The notes under the pieces: generated by a model
Seen by the model: only the letters and a program-made list of their open reading frames with translations
The model's database searches: none
Told to the model about the DNA's origin: nothing
Position numbers and translations under genes: made by a program
DNA from: JADCRZ01 sp041751095
Lineage (GTDB): Bacteria; Bacteroidota; Bacteroidia; Chitinophagales; Chitinophagaceae
Direction of reading: 5' to 3'
DNA length: 64,000 bases
Assembly (NCBI GenBank): GCA_041751095.1
Contig: JBGSYC010000005.1
Span: 1-64,000 of the forward strand
Part shown: one piece after another, positions 29,092 to 37,783 of the stretch
Position numbering within the stretch: position 1 is the stretch's first letter
Layout of the letters: every line of letters starts with the position of its first letter

Positions 29092-29154
29092 TGAATTCTA
29101 CCTTATAAGTGTGATTGATAAGCCCGCCAGGCTGTGTATTCAGGATGACGGAAT

Positions 29155-29991
29155 CTAAATTAAATTTAGCTGATTTTTTACACCCGCATGCATAATAATC
29201 ATTGCTTTCCTGTAATTGGGTATACGAACGCGTGCCTCAAGTACCCTTGAGGGCTGCAATTGCTGTATCTTTCTAAAAAGGGATAAATAATACTGGTATG
29301 CCACATACACTCCAAACCTCGCCTTTACAGGTAGCCGCATAATGCCTGAATATGCATTATCAAAATCATTTTGTATGTCTTCTTCAATTTTTAGCTTATC
29401 ACCGGAATTAAAATTTGAGAAATCGCAACCGGGAAAATAAACCCGGTTCAGTCCCGTAAAATCCGATTTTACGTCCCTTAAAAAATTTACTTTTTGAAAT
29501 GCTGCGCCAAGAGAACGGGCTGATGCCTTTAATTTGTGGTACTCAACGTAATTTCCTTCGCAAAAAACGTGTAAACACATCAGACCTACAACTTCCGCCG
29601 AGCCGTATACATATTCGCTATAACCGTTTTCATCATAACATTTATTCTCCAGGTCCATTGCCATGCTCCTGAAAAAGGCTTCAATCAGGTGACGTTCAAT
29701 GTGATACTGGTTTACGGTTAACTGAAAGCTGTGTAAAATCGGATTAAGGCTAAGCTTGCGGTCTAAAGCACTGTAAGTATCCGACTTAAATTCTTCTAAC
29801 AGGGACGCTTTATTATATTCATGAAATGTATCAACAATTTCATCAGCAAACCTTACAAAGCCGTAAATATTATAAATAGGTTTGTGAAGATCGGGATGCA
29901 ATAATCTTATAGCTGAAGAAAAAGATGTGCTGTATTCTTCAGTTGTAATCTTGCTGCATTTTTCGCTGACGTTATGAAAAAGGTGCATCAT
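29155..29991 (-). CDS. crtB: Phytoene synthase
   Basis: This 278-residue all-helical prenyltransferase has the first aspartate-rich region RFADEIVD near residue 50 and the second, NFLRDVKSD, near residue 170, which bind the diphosphates through Mg2+. RVYFPG follows as in the squalene/phytoene synthase family. It condenses two GGPP molecules to phytoene. Squalene/dehydrosqualene synthases share the fold, but adjacency to crtI, crtZ and crtY makes phytoene the likely product. A 192-nt gap separates it from crtI upstream, enough for an internal promoter, although I see no clear one. Confidence 0.94.
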   Translation of the reverse strand: MMHLFHNVSEKCSKITTEEYSTSFSSAIRLLHPDLHKPIYNIYGFVRFADEIVDTFHEYNKASLLEEFKSDTYSALDRKLSLNPILHSFQLTVNQYHIERHLIEAFFRSMAMDLENKCYDENGYSEYVYGSAEVVGLMCLHVFCEGNYVEYHKLKASARSLGAAFQKVNFLRDVKSDFTGLNRVYFPGCDFSNFNSGDKLKIEEDIQNDFDNAYSGIMRLPVKARFGVYVAYQYYLSLFRKIQQLQPSRVLEARVRIPNYRKAMIIMHAGVKNQLNLI

Positions 29992-30183
29992 TTCTGGTTT
30001 GTTTAGTCATTCTAAGTAGGCGGTTTTTTGCAAGACACAGTATTATCGTAAGGAGTACAAATTATCTAACAACAACCAATGAGATTGGTTGAAGTAAGCA
30101 CTCAAAAAAAGCTGATTATTTAAAGGATAAATCTCCTGTTCAACAATTTTGATCTTTAGCAAACAACTTCATAAACAGATTTC

Positions 30184-31698
30184 TTATCCGTAATGCTTCA
30201 ACACTTGTGTAGCAACTACTTCGCCGCTGATAATGGATGGGGGCACTCCCGGCCCGGGAACAGTAAGCTGCCCGGTATAAAAGAGATTACGTATCTTTTT
30301 ACTTCTGCAGGATGGTTTCATGATAGCCGTCTGGAGTAACGTGTTTGCCAACCCGTAAGCATTACCCTTAAAAGAATTGTACTCGCTGAGAAAATCACTG
30401 CCTGCAAAAGACTTCCGGAATATAATTGCCTCACGTATTGATTCGCCCGTAATACTTTCCATCCTTTCAACGATCATATTGAAATATCTGTCCCTTAACG
30501 CTGAAGTATCATAACCGAGCCCCGACGAAACAGGAATTAAAAAGAAAAGATTCTCACAGCCGTCCGGCGCAACGGCAGGATCGGAAACAGAAGTGGCGCT
30601 GACATAAAATAAGGGATTTTCCGGCCATTGTTTTTTTGTGTAAATTTCCTCGGCATGCTGATCAAAAGGCACGTCAAAAAACAGCGAATGGTGGTGAACG
30701 TTAGTTAACCTTTTATTCAAGCCCACATAGTACAAAAGGCACGACGGAGCCATCACTCTTTTACTCCAGTACGCCTCTGAATATGACCTCAATTTTTCAG
30801 GTATAAGCGCGGTCTCTATAAAATGATAATCGGCGCTTCCAATAACGACATCCGCCTTATACCTGCCCCTATCCAGCATATCCGTAGGCCCGTCTGCTTC
30901 TGGCGGAGTATACTGGGTTATTACCCCTTTTACGATATGATCATCCAATATAAGTTCGGTTACATTTTCATTGAAATGAAATTGAACCCCGCACGCTGTT
31001 GCAAGGTCATGCATTGCCTGAACTACGCTGTATATGCCGCCGAGTGGGTACCAGGTGCCACCAACCATGTCAGCATAATTCATAAGGCTATACAGCGCAG
31101 GTGTGCTTTCGGGTAAAGCACCGAGGAATAACACCGGGAATTCCAATAGCTGCTGCAGTTTTTTATGTTTAAAAAACTTTCGGACATGCATTTTCATGGA
31201 CGTGAAAACATCCATTTTGAAAATTCCCGAGATCACGTTCCAGTCAAGGTATTCTAACAATGACTGTCCAGGCTTAAAAACCAGGTTTTGAATGCCTACC
31301 CGGTATTTATATGAGGCTTCGTTCAAAAACTCCTGAAGCTTTTTGCCGCCTCCCGGCTCGAGGCTTTCAAAAAGGTCTTTCAACTGATTCATGTCGGCGG
31401 GGATATCCATCGGGCCATCATCCCAGTAAACCCTGTAAGATGGGTTTAAACGCTTCAATTGATAGTAATCGGAAACCGATTTGCCAAACTGCCTGAAATA
31501 CCGTTCAAAAACATCCGGCATCCAATACCAGCTTGGTCCCATATCGAACACAAAACCATTTTCTTCCAGCCGGCGCGCTCTTCCTCCAGGCGTGCCATGC
31601 TTTTCTATTACATGTACCTCCCAACCAGCCCGGGCCATAAAAGTAGCTGCAGAAAGACCAGAAAAACCTGCACCGATAACAATTACTTTCCTGGCCAA
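30184..31698 (-). CDS. crtI: Phytoene desaturase (CrtI type)
   Basis: This 504-residue FAD-dependent desaturase starts with the dinucleotide-binding VIVIGAGFSGLSAA and the PGGRARRLEENGFVFDMGPSWYWMPD segment, and ends with the CrtI-family FYTGQLTVPGPGVPPSIISGE signature. It introduces double bonds into phytoene to form lycopene. The start codon is TTG (31698): a TAA stop lies immediately upstream in frame, and the Rossmann strand begins four residues later, so no other start fits. A weak start may limit expression relative to its neighbours. It follows the sigma factor gene by 89 nt. Confidence 0.95.
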   Translation of the reverse strand: MARKVIVIGAGFSGLSAATFMARAGWEVHVIEKHGTPGGRARRLEENGFVFDMGPSWYWMPDVFERYFRQFGKSVSDYYQLKRLNPSYRVYWDDGPMDIPADMNQLKDLFESLEPGGGKKLQEFLNEASYKYRVGIQNLVFKPGQSLLEYLDWNVISGIFKMDVFTSMKMHVRKFFKHKKLQQLLEFPVLFLGALPESTPALYSLMNYADMVGGTWYPLGGIYSVVQAMHDLATACGVQFHFNENVTELILDDHIVKGVITQYTPPEADGPTDMLDRGRYKADVVIGSADYHFIETALIPEKLRSYSEAYWSKRVMAPSCLLYYVGLNKRLTNVHHHSLFFDVPFDQHAEEIYTKKQWPENPLFYVSATSVSDPAVAPDGCENLFFLIPVSSGLGYDTSALRDRYFNMIVERMESITGESIREAIIFRKSFAGSDFLSEYNSFKGNAYGLANTLLQTAIMKPSCRSKKIRNLFYTGQLTVPGPGVPPSIISGEVVATQVLKHYG

Positions 31699-31787
31699 TT
31701 ATGCTATGTTGATTAAATGAAAATGGTTTGCATAGACGCCAGGCAAACCACGAACAGGTGCTTCAGTAAATACCTCTTAATGGCTGA

Positions 31788-32288
31788 CTAAAAGCGCTGG
31801 ATTTGTGCCTTTAGCAACTTACGGGCGAAATGGATACGGCTTTTTATTGTGCCCAGCGGTTCCTTTAGCATGTCTGCAATCTCATGGTACTTGTACCCGT
31901 CGAAATACAATAAAAAAGGATTTCTAAAGATTTCCGGCAAGCCATGAACAGCAGCATGTATATCCTTTAATTTCAGGTTGCTCTCTGCCTCATTGGTAGC
32001 TACGGCCTGGTTATAATCCAATAAAAAATCGTTAGGCGTACTATCAAATATCGTATTCTGCTTTGCTTTCCTGCGATAATTGTTAATAAAGATATTTCGC
32101 ATGATGGTATATAACCATGCTTTGATATTCGTGCCTACATTGTATTTATCTTTATTTGCAAGCGCACGATAGAGTGTCTCCTGATAAAGATCCTGTGCAG
32201 CGTCATTATCTCTTGTCAGTGTAATGGCAAAAGGCTTTAAAAATTCTGCATTATTAACCAACAACTGATTAAATTCTACAAATGACAT
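31788..32288 (-). CDS. ECF-type RNA polymerase sigma factor
   Basis: This 166-residue protein has sigma region 2 (AQDLYQETLYRALAN and the -10 recognition helix with WLYTIMRNIFINNYRR) and a C-terminal region 4 helix-turn-helix (YKYHEIADMLKEPLGTIKSRIHFARKLL). No anti-sigma factor is encoded beside it. It lies between the MerR/B12 regulator and crtI on the same strand, an order I know from other Bacteroidota carotenoid clusters. By analogy with CarQ-type systems it may activate the crt genes in response to light or singlet oxygen. Its upstream region contains the shared element described separately. Confidence 0.93.
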   Translation of the reverse strand: MSFVEFNQLLVNNAEFLKPFAITLTRDNDAAQDLYQETLYRALANKDKYNVGTNIKAWLYTIMRNIFINNYRRKAKQNTIFDSTPNDFLLDYNQAVATNEAESNLKLKDIHAAVHGLPEIFRNPFLLYFDGYKYHEIADMLKEPLGTIKSRIHFARKLLKAQIQRF

Positions 32289-32296
32289 AAAACAAA

Positions 32297-32328
32297 TTGT
32301 TTAATTAAAACCTACATGAAATTAAACA
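32297..32328 (-). promoter_or_regulatory. Candidate operator upstream of the ECF sigma gene
   Basis: On the minus strand an 18-nt element (32328 to 32311) begins TGTTTAATTTC and ends TGTAGG. It matches the element upstream of the MerR/B12 gene at 16 of 18 positions with one gap. Here it also forms a dyad: TGTTTAATT at 32298-32306 on the plus strand and its exact reverse complement at 32320-32328, separated by 13 nt. The whole site lies 9-40 nt before the sigma start codon, where a bound repressor would block expression. Confidence 0.5.
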
Positions 32329-32420
32329 CAAATATTAATATGGCCAAAATAAATGTTGGAAAGGAATTGTTAAATTACCCGCATGAAGTATCTGATTCGC
32401 ACCCTTGCGGTTTCGTGACG

Positions 32421-33299
32421 CTAGATGTTTGAGACATAGTCTAAAACCTCCGTAAGAGATCTGCAAAAATGAATTGATGGCGAAGTTTTTTTCTTATAAT
32501 TCTGTGTAAGCTGACCTGATATAATGACCTGGAAATTATTAAGCCGCAGCTGTACGGAATTAAGAAACTTTTCAAAATTAAAACTTCCGGCCACAGAGGT
32601 AAGATGGGTGTAAATGTATTCAGGTTTCTTATTATTGGCTACGAATTCTACGTCTTTTATCGGTACATTGGCTCCAAGATATAGCACCTTAACACCCCTG
32701 TTCTTTAGAAGATAATATATATACAACAATCCTAATTCGTGATGCTCGCCTTCGGGAAGGAAAAGCATAACTGTTTTATGGATAGGAACGTGTGTAAAGG
32801 CGCCTTCAATTCCCACGATCAGCTTTTGGCGTATAATATTGGTAACCAGGTGTTCCTGGGCAGGATTGATGTGGTTTGTAAGCCAGAGAATGCCTATTTT
32901 TTCAAGAAAAGGAAATATAACCTGCGTAATCGTTTTGTCAATTCCGCGCGCCATGATAAAATTAGCAAGCAGGGTTTCAAATTTGTCCATGTCAAGATCC
33001 ACCATGTATTGAATCAATTCATTGATCATTCTTTCCTGCTGGGCCTGCAGACCTGAAAGGGTAAGTATTTTATCAAGCACCTCTTCAGGCTCCATCTTAT
33101 CAATATGTGAAATCTTATAGCCGTATTTGTTTAGCAAAGCAATATTCAGAACAGTCTTTAACTCTTCATTGCTGTAGAAACGGATATTTGTATCTGTCCG
33201 CCGCGGTTTCAGGAATGTATACCGTTGTTCCCAGATTCGGATGGTGTGGGCTTTTATACCAGATAAATTTTCCAGATCCTTAATGGTAAACGCATCCAT
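32421..33299 (-). CDS. MerR/CarH-like regulator with cobalamin-binding domain
   Basis: This 292-residue protein has an N-terminal MerR winged helix-turn-helix (residues 1-70, FTIKDLENLSG, IRIWEQRYTFLKP), a helical domain (about 85-165) and a C-terminal B12-binding Rossmann domain (about 172-290). The photoreceptor signature W-x9-EH is intact (Trp139, Glu149-His150). The cobalt-ligand motif reads E-x-H-x-x-G (Glu185, His187, Gly190), with Glu where many B12 proteins have Asp. In CarH the adenosylcobalamin-bound tetramer represses carotenoid genes in the dark and light breaks it apart. Position at the head of the crt cluster supports the same role. Direct proof of B12 or light dependence is lacking. 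Confidence 0.9.
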   Translation of the reverse strand: MDAFTIKDLENLSGIKAHTIRIWEQRYTFLKPRRTDTNIRFYSNEELKTVLNIALLNKYGYKISHIDKMEPEEVLDKILTLSGLQAQQERMINELIQYMVDLDMDKFETLLANFIMARGIDKTITQVIFPFLEKIGILWLTNHINPAQEHLVTNIIRQKLIVGIEGAFTHVPIHKTVMLFLPEGEHHELGLLYIYYLLKNRGVKVLYLGANVPIKDVEFVANNKKPEYIYTHLTSVAGSFNFEKFLNSVQLRLNNFQVIISGQLTQNYKKKTSPSIHFCRSLTEVLDYVSNI

Positions 33300-33374
33300 A
33301 AAATTAAATTAGCATACATTCCGGATAAGGTGGTGAACGGGTAAATTGTCCGGGGAGTATTTTGATTAATCTCT

Positions 33375-33394
33375 CCTAACAATAAATTAAACAA
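33375..33394 (-). promoter_or_regulatory. Candidate operator upstream of the MerR/B12 gene
   Basis: Read on the minus strand, this 20-nt AT-rich element has TTGTTTA and TTGTTAG as direct half-sites with a 12-nt period. It is nearly the same as the element before the ECF sigma gene. It lies 76 nt upstream of the MerR/B12 start codon and could be an autoregulatory site. Assignment to that regulator is inference. Confidence 0.5.
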
Positions 33395-33573
33395 AAAGTT
33401 ACAGAAAGGCAGAAATACTATTCACCCCTGGTACTAATAACCGGTTAAGGCGTTAAGAACCCAAAAACCCATTAAAGATGTTTTAAGTGGCTCATCATTG
33501 CAAATGGAACAAAAATTCTCCCGCGAAAAGGAGTTTTAAAACTAACGTGTCTGAAAAAAAGCTGGAGGTATGC

Positions 33574-34800
33574 TTAGTTTAAAACTTCCGCTAATTTTTT
33601 TTCGAGGTCGAAGCCCCGGAGGTTTTCCGCAATAATCACTCCTTCGGGATTTATGAGGACATTGTAGGGGATACCTTCAAAACGATAGATGTCTACAGCT
33701 TTGCTGTTCCAGTATTTCAAATCGCTTACATGGGTCCAGGATAGCTGGTCGTCCTGAACGGCTTTCAGCCATGCGTCTTTTTCCTTGTCAAGAGAAACCC
33801 CAAGAATACCAAAATTTTTGGCTTTAAAAGTGTTATAAGCCTTTACTACATTAGGATTTTCCATCCGGCAGGGGCCACACCAGCTCGCCCAGAAATCAAC
33901 CAGCAGGAATTTACCACGAAAGGAGGCAAGTGAAACCACAGTGCCGTCAGCAGTCGGCAATGAAAGTTCAGGCGCAGGCTTGCCAACCCAGGAATTCTCG
34001 TCCTTTTTTTTCTGCTGGTTTTCCAACTGGGCTTTTTGCATGTCGTAAGTCGTTTTTACTCTTTTCAACACTTCGTGATCCGGAAATTTGTTCACCACTT
34101 CATTAAGCAACCTGGTGAATTCAGGCTGCGGCATAGACCGCGACGACCACCCTAACGCAAACAAACTCAGAGCGGGATTGCCGGAGTTCATGATAAATTG
34201 CTGTAAATAGTCATTTAACTGTTTCACAGCCTGGTTCTTCTTTTCTGTCGATACTATTATCAGGCTGTCGGAAGCGGTTAATTGTTTCATGCTGTCGAGC
34301 TCGCTAAAGGCCTTGTTTACCCCGATCGTTTTTTGGCTATATTCTTTGATAAAATTCTTTAGCTGGTTGCTGGCTTCTGAGCCCTTGACGGTATAGAAAT
34401 TATCTTGTTTAGCAAAGTCAATATTCACGTCTACATTCTCCGCATCATTGATCAGGAGCAGCAAAGGCACATCCCTTATCACCAATTGAAAAATACCCTC
34501 TTCCTTAGTGTTCCCTTTAAGTACAATCTTGCCGGCGTTTTTAGTGAGAGCCACTGAATCAAGAACAACAGGGTTCATTTCACCACCATAAGGTATCTCT
34601 TCCAATAATATCCTCTCTGCACCTCCCGACTTTAGTGTATCCTCCTGTCCTGCCAGCTGGCTGTCAGGGAGCTTGAGCTGGTCAAGGTTCTTGTAACTGA
34701 TGGATACATTAAAAGAATCTTCGCTTTTTCTCCCGCACCGGCTAAATGTTAAAACAGCCACCAGGAGAAACAATGAATAGATTTTCAGTCTTTTAACCAT
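33574..34800 (-). CDS. TlpA-like thiol-disulfide oxidoreductase lipoprotein
   Basis: This 408-residue exported protein has a hydrophobic N-terminus and a probable acylated Cys22 (LTFSRCGRK, an unusual lipobox with Arg before Cys). An N-terminal DUF4369-like beta domain (about 30-135) and a helical linker with charged repeats (to about 265) precede a thioredoxin-fold domain. That domain contains WCGPC at 307-311 and the cis-proline region GIPYNVLINPEG. Such proteins act in the periplasm on cytochrome c maturation or disulfide exchange; the specific partner is unknown. It stands 24 nt upstream of the gatB stop on the same strand, so co-transcription with gatB is likely. Confidence 0.9.
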   Translation of the reverse strand: MVKRLKIYSLFLLVAVLTFSRCGRKSEDSFNVSISYKNLDQLKLPDSQLAGQEDTLKSGGAERILLEEIPYGGEMNPVVLDSVALTKNAGKIVLKGNTKEEGIFQLVIRDVPLLLLINDAENVDVNIDFAKQDNFYTVKGSEASNQLKNFIKEYSQKTIGVNKAFSELDSMKQLTASDSLIIVSTEKKNQAVKQLNDYLQQFIMNSGNPALSLFALGWSSRSMPQPEFTRLLNEVVNKFPDHEVLKRVKTTYDMQKAQLENQQKKKDENSWVGKPAPELSLPTADGTVVSLASFRGKFLLVDFWASWCGPCRMENPNVVKAYNTFKAKNFGILGVSLDKEKDAWLKAVQDDQLSWTHVSDLKYWNSKAVDIYRFEGIPYNVLINPEGVIIAENLRGFDLEKKLAEVLN

Positions 34801-34824
34801 TTGTAATTCAATTATCGATTTACG

Positions 34825-36279
34825 TTAATTATTCAGCTTTTGCGTAAGCAATTGTGTAGCAACTTTAGGGTCTGCCTTTCCCCTCGAAAGTTTCTTAATT
34901 TCTCCCATAAATAGACCAATCAATCCTTTTTTCCCCTTTTTGTATTCTGCAACCTTTTCCGGCATATTGTTTAAAACTTCGTCTACCCAGGTTTCGATCG
35001 CCCCCTCATCGGAATCTTGTAACCAGTTAAACCGCGTTCCAATCTCCATCGGATCCTTTGCAGGATCTTCAATCATGAGAGGTAATATCTTTGATGAGGC
35101 GACAGAGAAACTAAGTTTGTCTTGTTGTACCAGCGTAATCAGGCCGCCAAGCGCCGAAGGCTTAACCGGGAATTGAAATAGGGATATGTCTTTTTCATTA
35201 AGATAAGATCTTACCGGCCCCAGTATCCAGTTCGCTGCCGCTTTCGCAGGAATGTTTTCATCAATCAATTCCTCGAAATATTCGATCGTTTCCTTATCAT
35301 CACAAATTACCCGCGCATCATATTCTGACAAATGCAATACTTCCATGTACCGCGAAATCAATTCATCGGGTAATGCAGGTAAGTTCTCCTTTATCCGTTC
35401 AACCATTTGCTTTGTAACTATAAAAGGCGGCAGGTCAGGGTCAGGAAAATATCTGTAATCGTTTGCCTCCTCCTTCGTGCGCAGCGCAAAGGTTGTATCG
35501 TTCAGTGCATCAAAGCTGCGTGTTTCCTGAATAATGACCCCGCCCTGCTCGGCTAATTCAATCATCCTTTTTATTTCATATTCAATCGCTTTTTTAACAT
35601 TGCGGATTGAATTGAGGTTTTTTACTTCTACTTTGGTCCCTAATTTCGATTCGCCTTTCAGGCGGATGGAAATATTTGCGTCACACCGCATGCTTCCTTC
35701 TTCCATATTTCCATCACATATCTGCAGGTACCTGACCAGTTTCCGAAGCTCGGTCACGTAGGCATACGCCTCCTCACCACTGTGCATATCAGGCTCACTG
35801 ACTATTTCAATAAGTGGAACTCCTGCACGGTTGTAATCGACATATGTATATGATTCGTCAGCATCATGTATGCTTTTACCCGCATCTTCTTCCAAATGAA
35901 TTCTGTTTAACCTGACCTTCCTTTCTGCGTTAGCCACCCTGATCTTTACAAAACCATTTTTGCAAACCGGGGTCGTATGCTGCGTGATCTGGTATCCCTT
36001 TGGTAAATCGGGATAAAAATAGTTTTTCCGCGCAAAGTAATTTACCTCCTCAATTTCACAGCCGCAGGCAATCCCGATTTTTACAGCAAATTCCACTGCT
36101 TGTTTATTAAGCATTGGCAGGGTGCCGGGGTAACCAAGTGTAACCGGACTTATATTTACATTGGGCTTATTGCCAAACGAAACACTATCTCCCGAAAACA
36201 ATTTGCTGGTAGTTGACAACTGAGCGTGTACTTCCAGGCCAATTACGGCTTCATATTTATCGCTTCCGGTTATTGACAT
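34825..36279 (-). CDS. gatB: Aspartyl/glutamyl-tRNA amidotransferase subunit B
   Basis: With the ATG at 36279 the protein has 484 residues, the normal GatB size; the frame runs 43 codons further upstream but that extension is not conserved. It begins with KYEAVIGLEVHAQLSTTSKLF and contains YFYPDLPKGYQITQ, IHLEEDAGKS and YNRAGVPLIEIVSEPD, the GatB/PET112 catalytic core. The C-terminal GatB-Yqey domain ends in KVATQLLTQKL. It amidates mischarged Glu-tRNAGln/Asp-tRNAAsn together with GatA and GatC, which are not in this window. Confidence 0.95.
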   Translation of the reverse strand: MSITGSDKYEAVIGLEVHAQLSTTSKLFSGDSVSFGNKPNVNISPVTLGYPGTLPMLNKQAVEFAVKIGIACGCEIEEVNYFARKNYFYPDLPKGYQITQHTTPVCKNGFVKIRVANAERKVRLNRIHLEEDAGKSIHDADESYTYVDYNRAGVPLIEIVSEPDMHSGEEAYAYVTELRKLVRYLQICDGNMEEGSMRCDANISIRLKGESKLGTKVEVKNLNSIRNVKKAIEYEIKRMIELAEQGGVIIQETRSFDALNDTTFALRTKEEANDYRYFPDPDLPPFIVTKQMVERIKENLPALPDELISRYMEVLHLSEYDARVICDDKETIEYFEELIDENIPAKAAANWILGPVRSYLNEKDISLFQFPVKPSALGGLITLVQQDKLSFSVASSKILPLMIEDPAKDPMEIGTRFNWLQDSDEGAIETWVDEVLNNMPEKVAEYKKGKKGLIGLFMGEIKKLSRGKADPKVATQLLTQKLNN

Positions 36280-36545
36280 TGTATGATGTTGAACTAAAAT
36301 CCAAGCCCTTTTACCTTTCTTACATGTAATTGGTGTTCCTGTAGTTGAGCCAGTAATTGATCCGGTGTCAAATTTACCGCTTTTCATACACTTCATCGTT
36401 ATAAGCAAATATATTGCCCACTATCTCGTGCTACATTACGCTAAAGAACGAATGGTTTTTGAGGTCAACCAGCCGCCGATCAGTCTGGCGACCGTGAATT
36501 AGACATATCCCGGGAAAATGGCCGGTTTAAATTTTCGTACAAGAC

Positions 36546-36580
36546 ATAAAAAAACCGTAACCACTTAAGGCTACGGTTTT
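36546..36580 (-). terminator. Intrinsic terminator after the PDZ protein gene
   Basis: On the minus strand a 10-bp stem (AACCGTAGCC with GGTTACGGTT, one G-U pair) closes a 6-nt loop and is followed by a run of seven T. It begins about 18 nt past the PDZ gene stop codon. Confidence 0.85.
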
Positions 36581-36597
36581 CTCATCCTGTAATAAGT

Positions 36598-37602
36598 TTA
36601 CAGATTTGCGGTTTTCAATTTTTTCGGAATCTTTACTTCAACCTCCTGGTTTTTACCATCACGGGTATATCTGATTTTTATATTGTTCTTTTCTCTCGCC
36701 GCCTTAGCTGCTTCAACCAGTTCTGTTGCACTATTAATGGCTTTGCCATCAAATTCAGTGATAATGTCACCTTCCTTTATTCCTGCCTTTTCTGCGTTCG
36801 ACTCGTCATCAACATTCAATACTTTTGCACCTTTACCATCTTCTGTATCCTGCGCACGTATACCTAATCTTACACTACCCGGCCAGAGGGTTTTGTTACC
36901 ATCCGGAGATATCATATCAAAGTTGAAATCTCTAGAGAAATTGAAGTTTTCCGGGAAAACACTGGTTAGTCCTTGCCTTTTCCCGAGAGTAGCAGTCATC
37001 TTCTCTTCCTTTTTACCTCTTCTGATGGTAATCGACGCCTTGTCTTCCGGCTTAAGCTTTCCTATCACCTCCGTAAGATCCTCGGGGCCTTCAATTTTGT
37101 TACCTTCCACGTTGGTAATGATGTCGCCTTCTTTAAGCCCGGCCTTTTCTGCTGCACTGCCTGCTGTAATACGGGTTATCCGTGCGCCATTCTCATCCTT
37201 TTCGCTCTGAACACCTAAGAACGGCTTTTGAGAATCTTCAAAACCTCTTAAGAGATTATTATACTCTGAGGTTCCGCCCCGGAAAGGGGAAGGGGAACGG
37301 TACAGCATCCTGGTTTCTGCATCATTGGCTTTACGTTTCCTGATGACAACATTATCATCGTTAAATTCAGATAATGGCTTTCCATTCACTTTCACCTGTC
37401 CGTCTTTAACTTCTACGGTCACCTTAATGTCTTTATCAGCCTTTTGCCTGATGACGATTTCTTCATTATCATTGCTTTCTCTTTGCTTTTCAGCACGCTC
37501 TCTTTGCTGTTCTTTATTGTTTTCCTGCTGAGCCATGGCTTGCATGCCAAATAGGCCTATACACGCAGCAATACCTAGTGCTTTACATAAATTCCGCCTC
37601 AT
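36598..37602 (-). CDS. Exported double-PDZ domain protein
   Basis: From the ATG at 37602 the protein has 334 residues and a clean signal peptide (CKALGIAACIGLFGMQAMAQ); an in-frame ATG 54 nt upstream would only bury that signal. A charged, Glu/Lys-rich linker (about 26-75) leads to two PDZ domains. The first is marked AGLKEGDIITNVEGNKI (about 150-225) and the second AGIKEGDIITEFDGKAI (about 260-325). There is no trypsin-like protease domain and no Ser-His-Asp triad, so it is not a DegP protease; it more likely acts as a periplasmic scaffold or peptide-binding protein. A terminator follows directly. Confidence 0.88.
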   Translation of the reverse strand: MRRNLCKALGIAACIGLFGMQAMAQQENNKEQQRERAEKQRESNDNEEIVIRQKADKDIKVTVEVKDGQVKVNGKPLSEFNDDNVVIRKRKANDAETRMLYRSPSPFRGGTSEYNNLLRGFEDSQKPFLGVQSEKDENGARITRITAGSAAEKAGLKEGDIITNVEGNKIEGPEDLTEVIGKLKPEDKASITIRRGKKEEKMTATLGKRQGLTSVFPENFNFSRDFNFDMISPDGNKTLWPGSVRLGIRAQDTEDGKGAKVLNVDDESNAEKAGIKEGDIITEFDGKAINSATELVEAAKAAREKNNIKIRYTRDGKNQEVEVKIPKKLKTANL

Positions 37603-37783
37603 AATGTTATGATTTTTGGTAAAAAATGATTTTGTACGTTTGTTTTCGTACTTCAAATATAAGGAGAATTTTGATATACGAAAAACTTCGCAAATGGTGC
37701 GCTCCGTTTTTAACAGATTTTAAAGACAGGCCTGAACGAAACATCCTTTATACCGCAGGGAGAATTTTCTTCCCTTTGTTACA

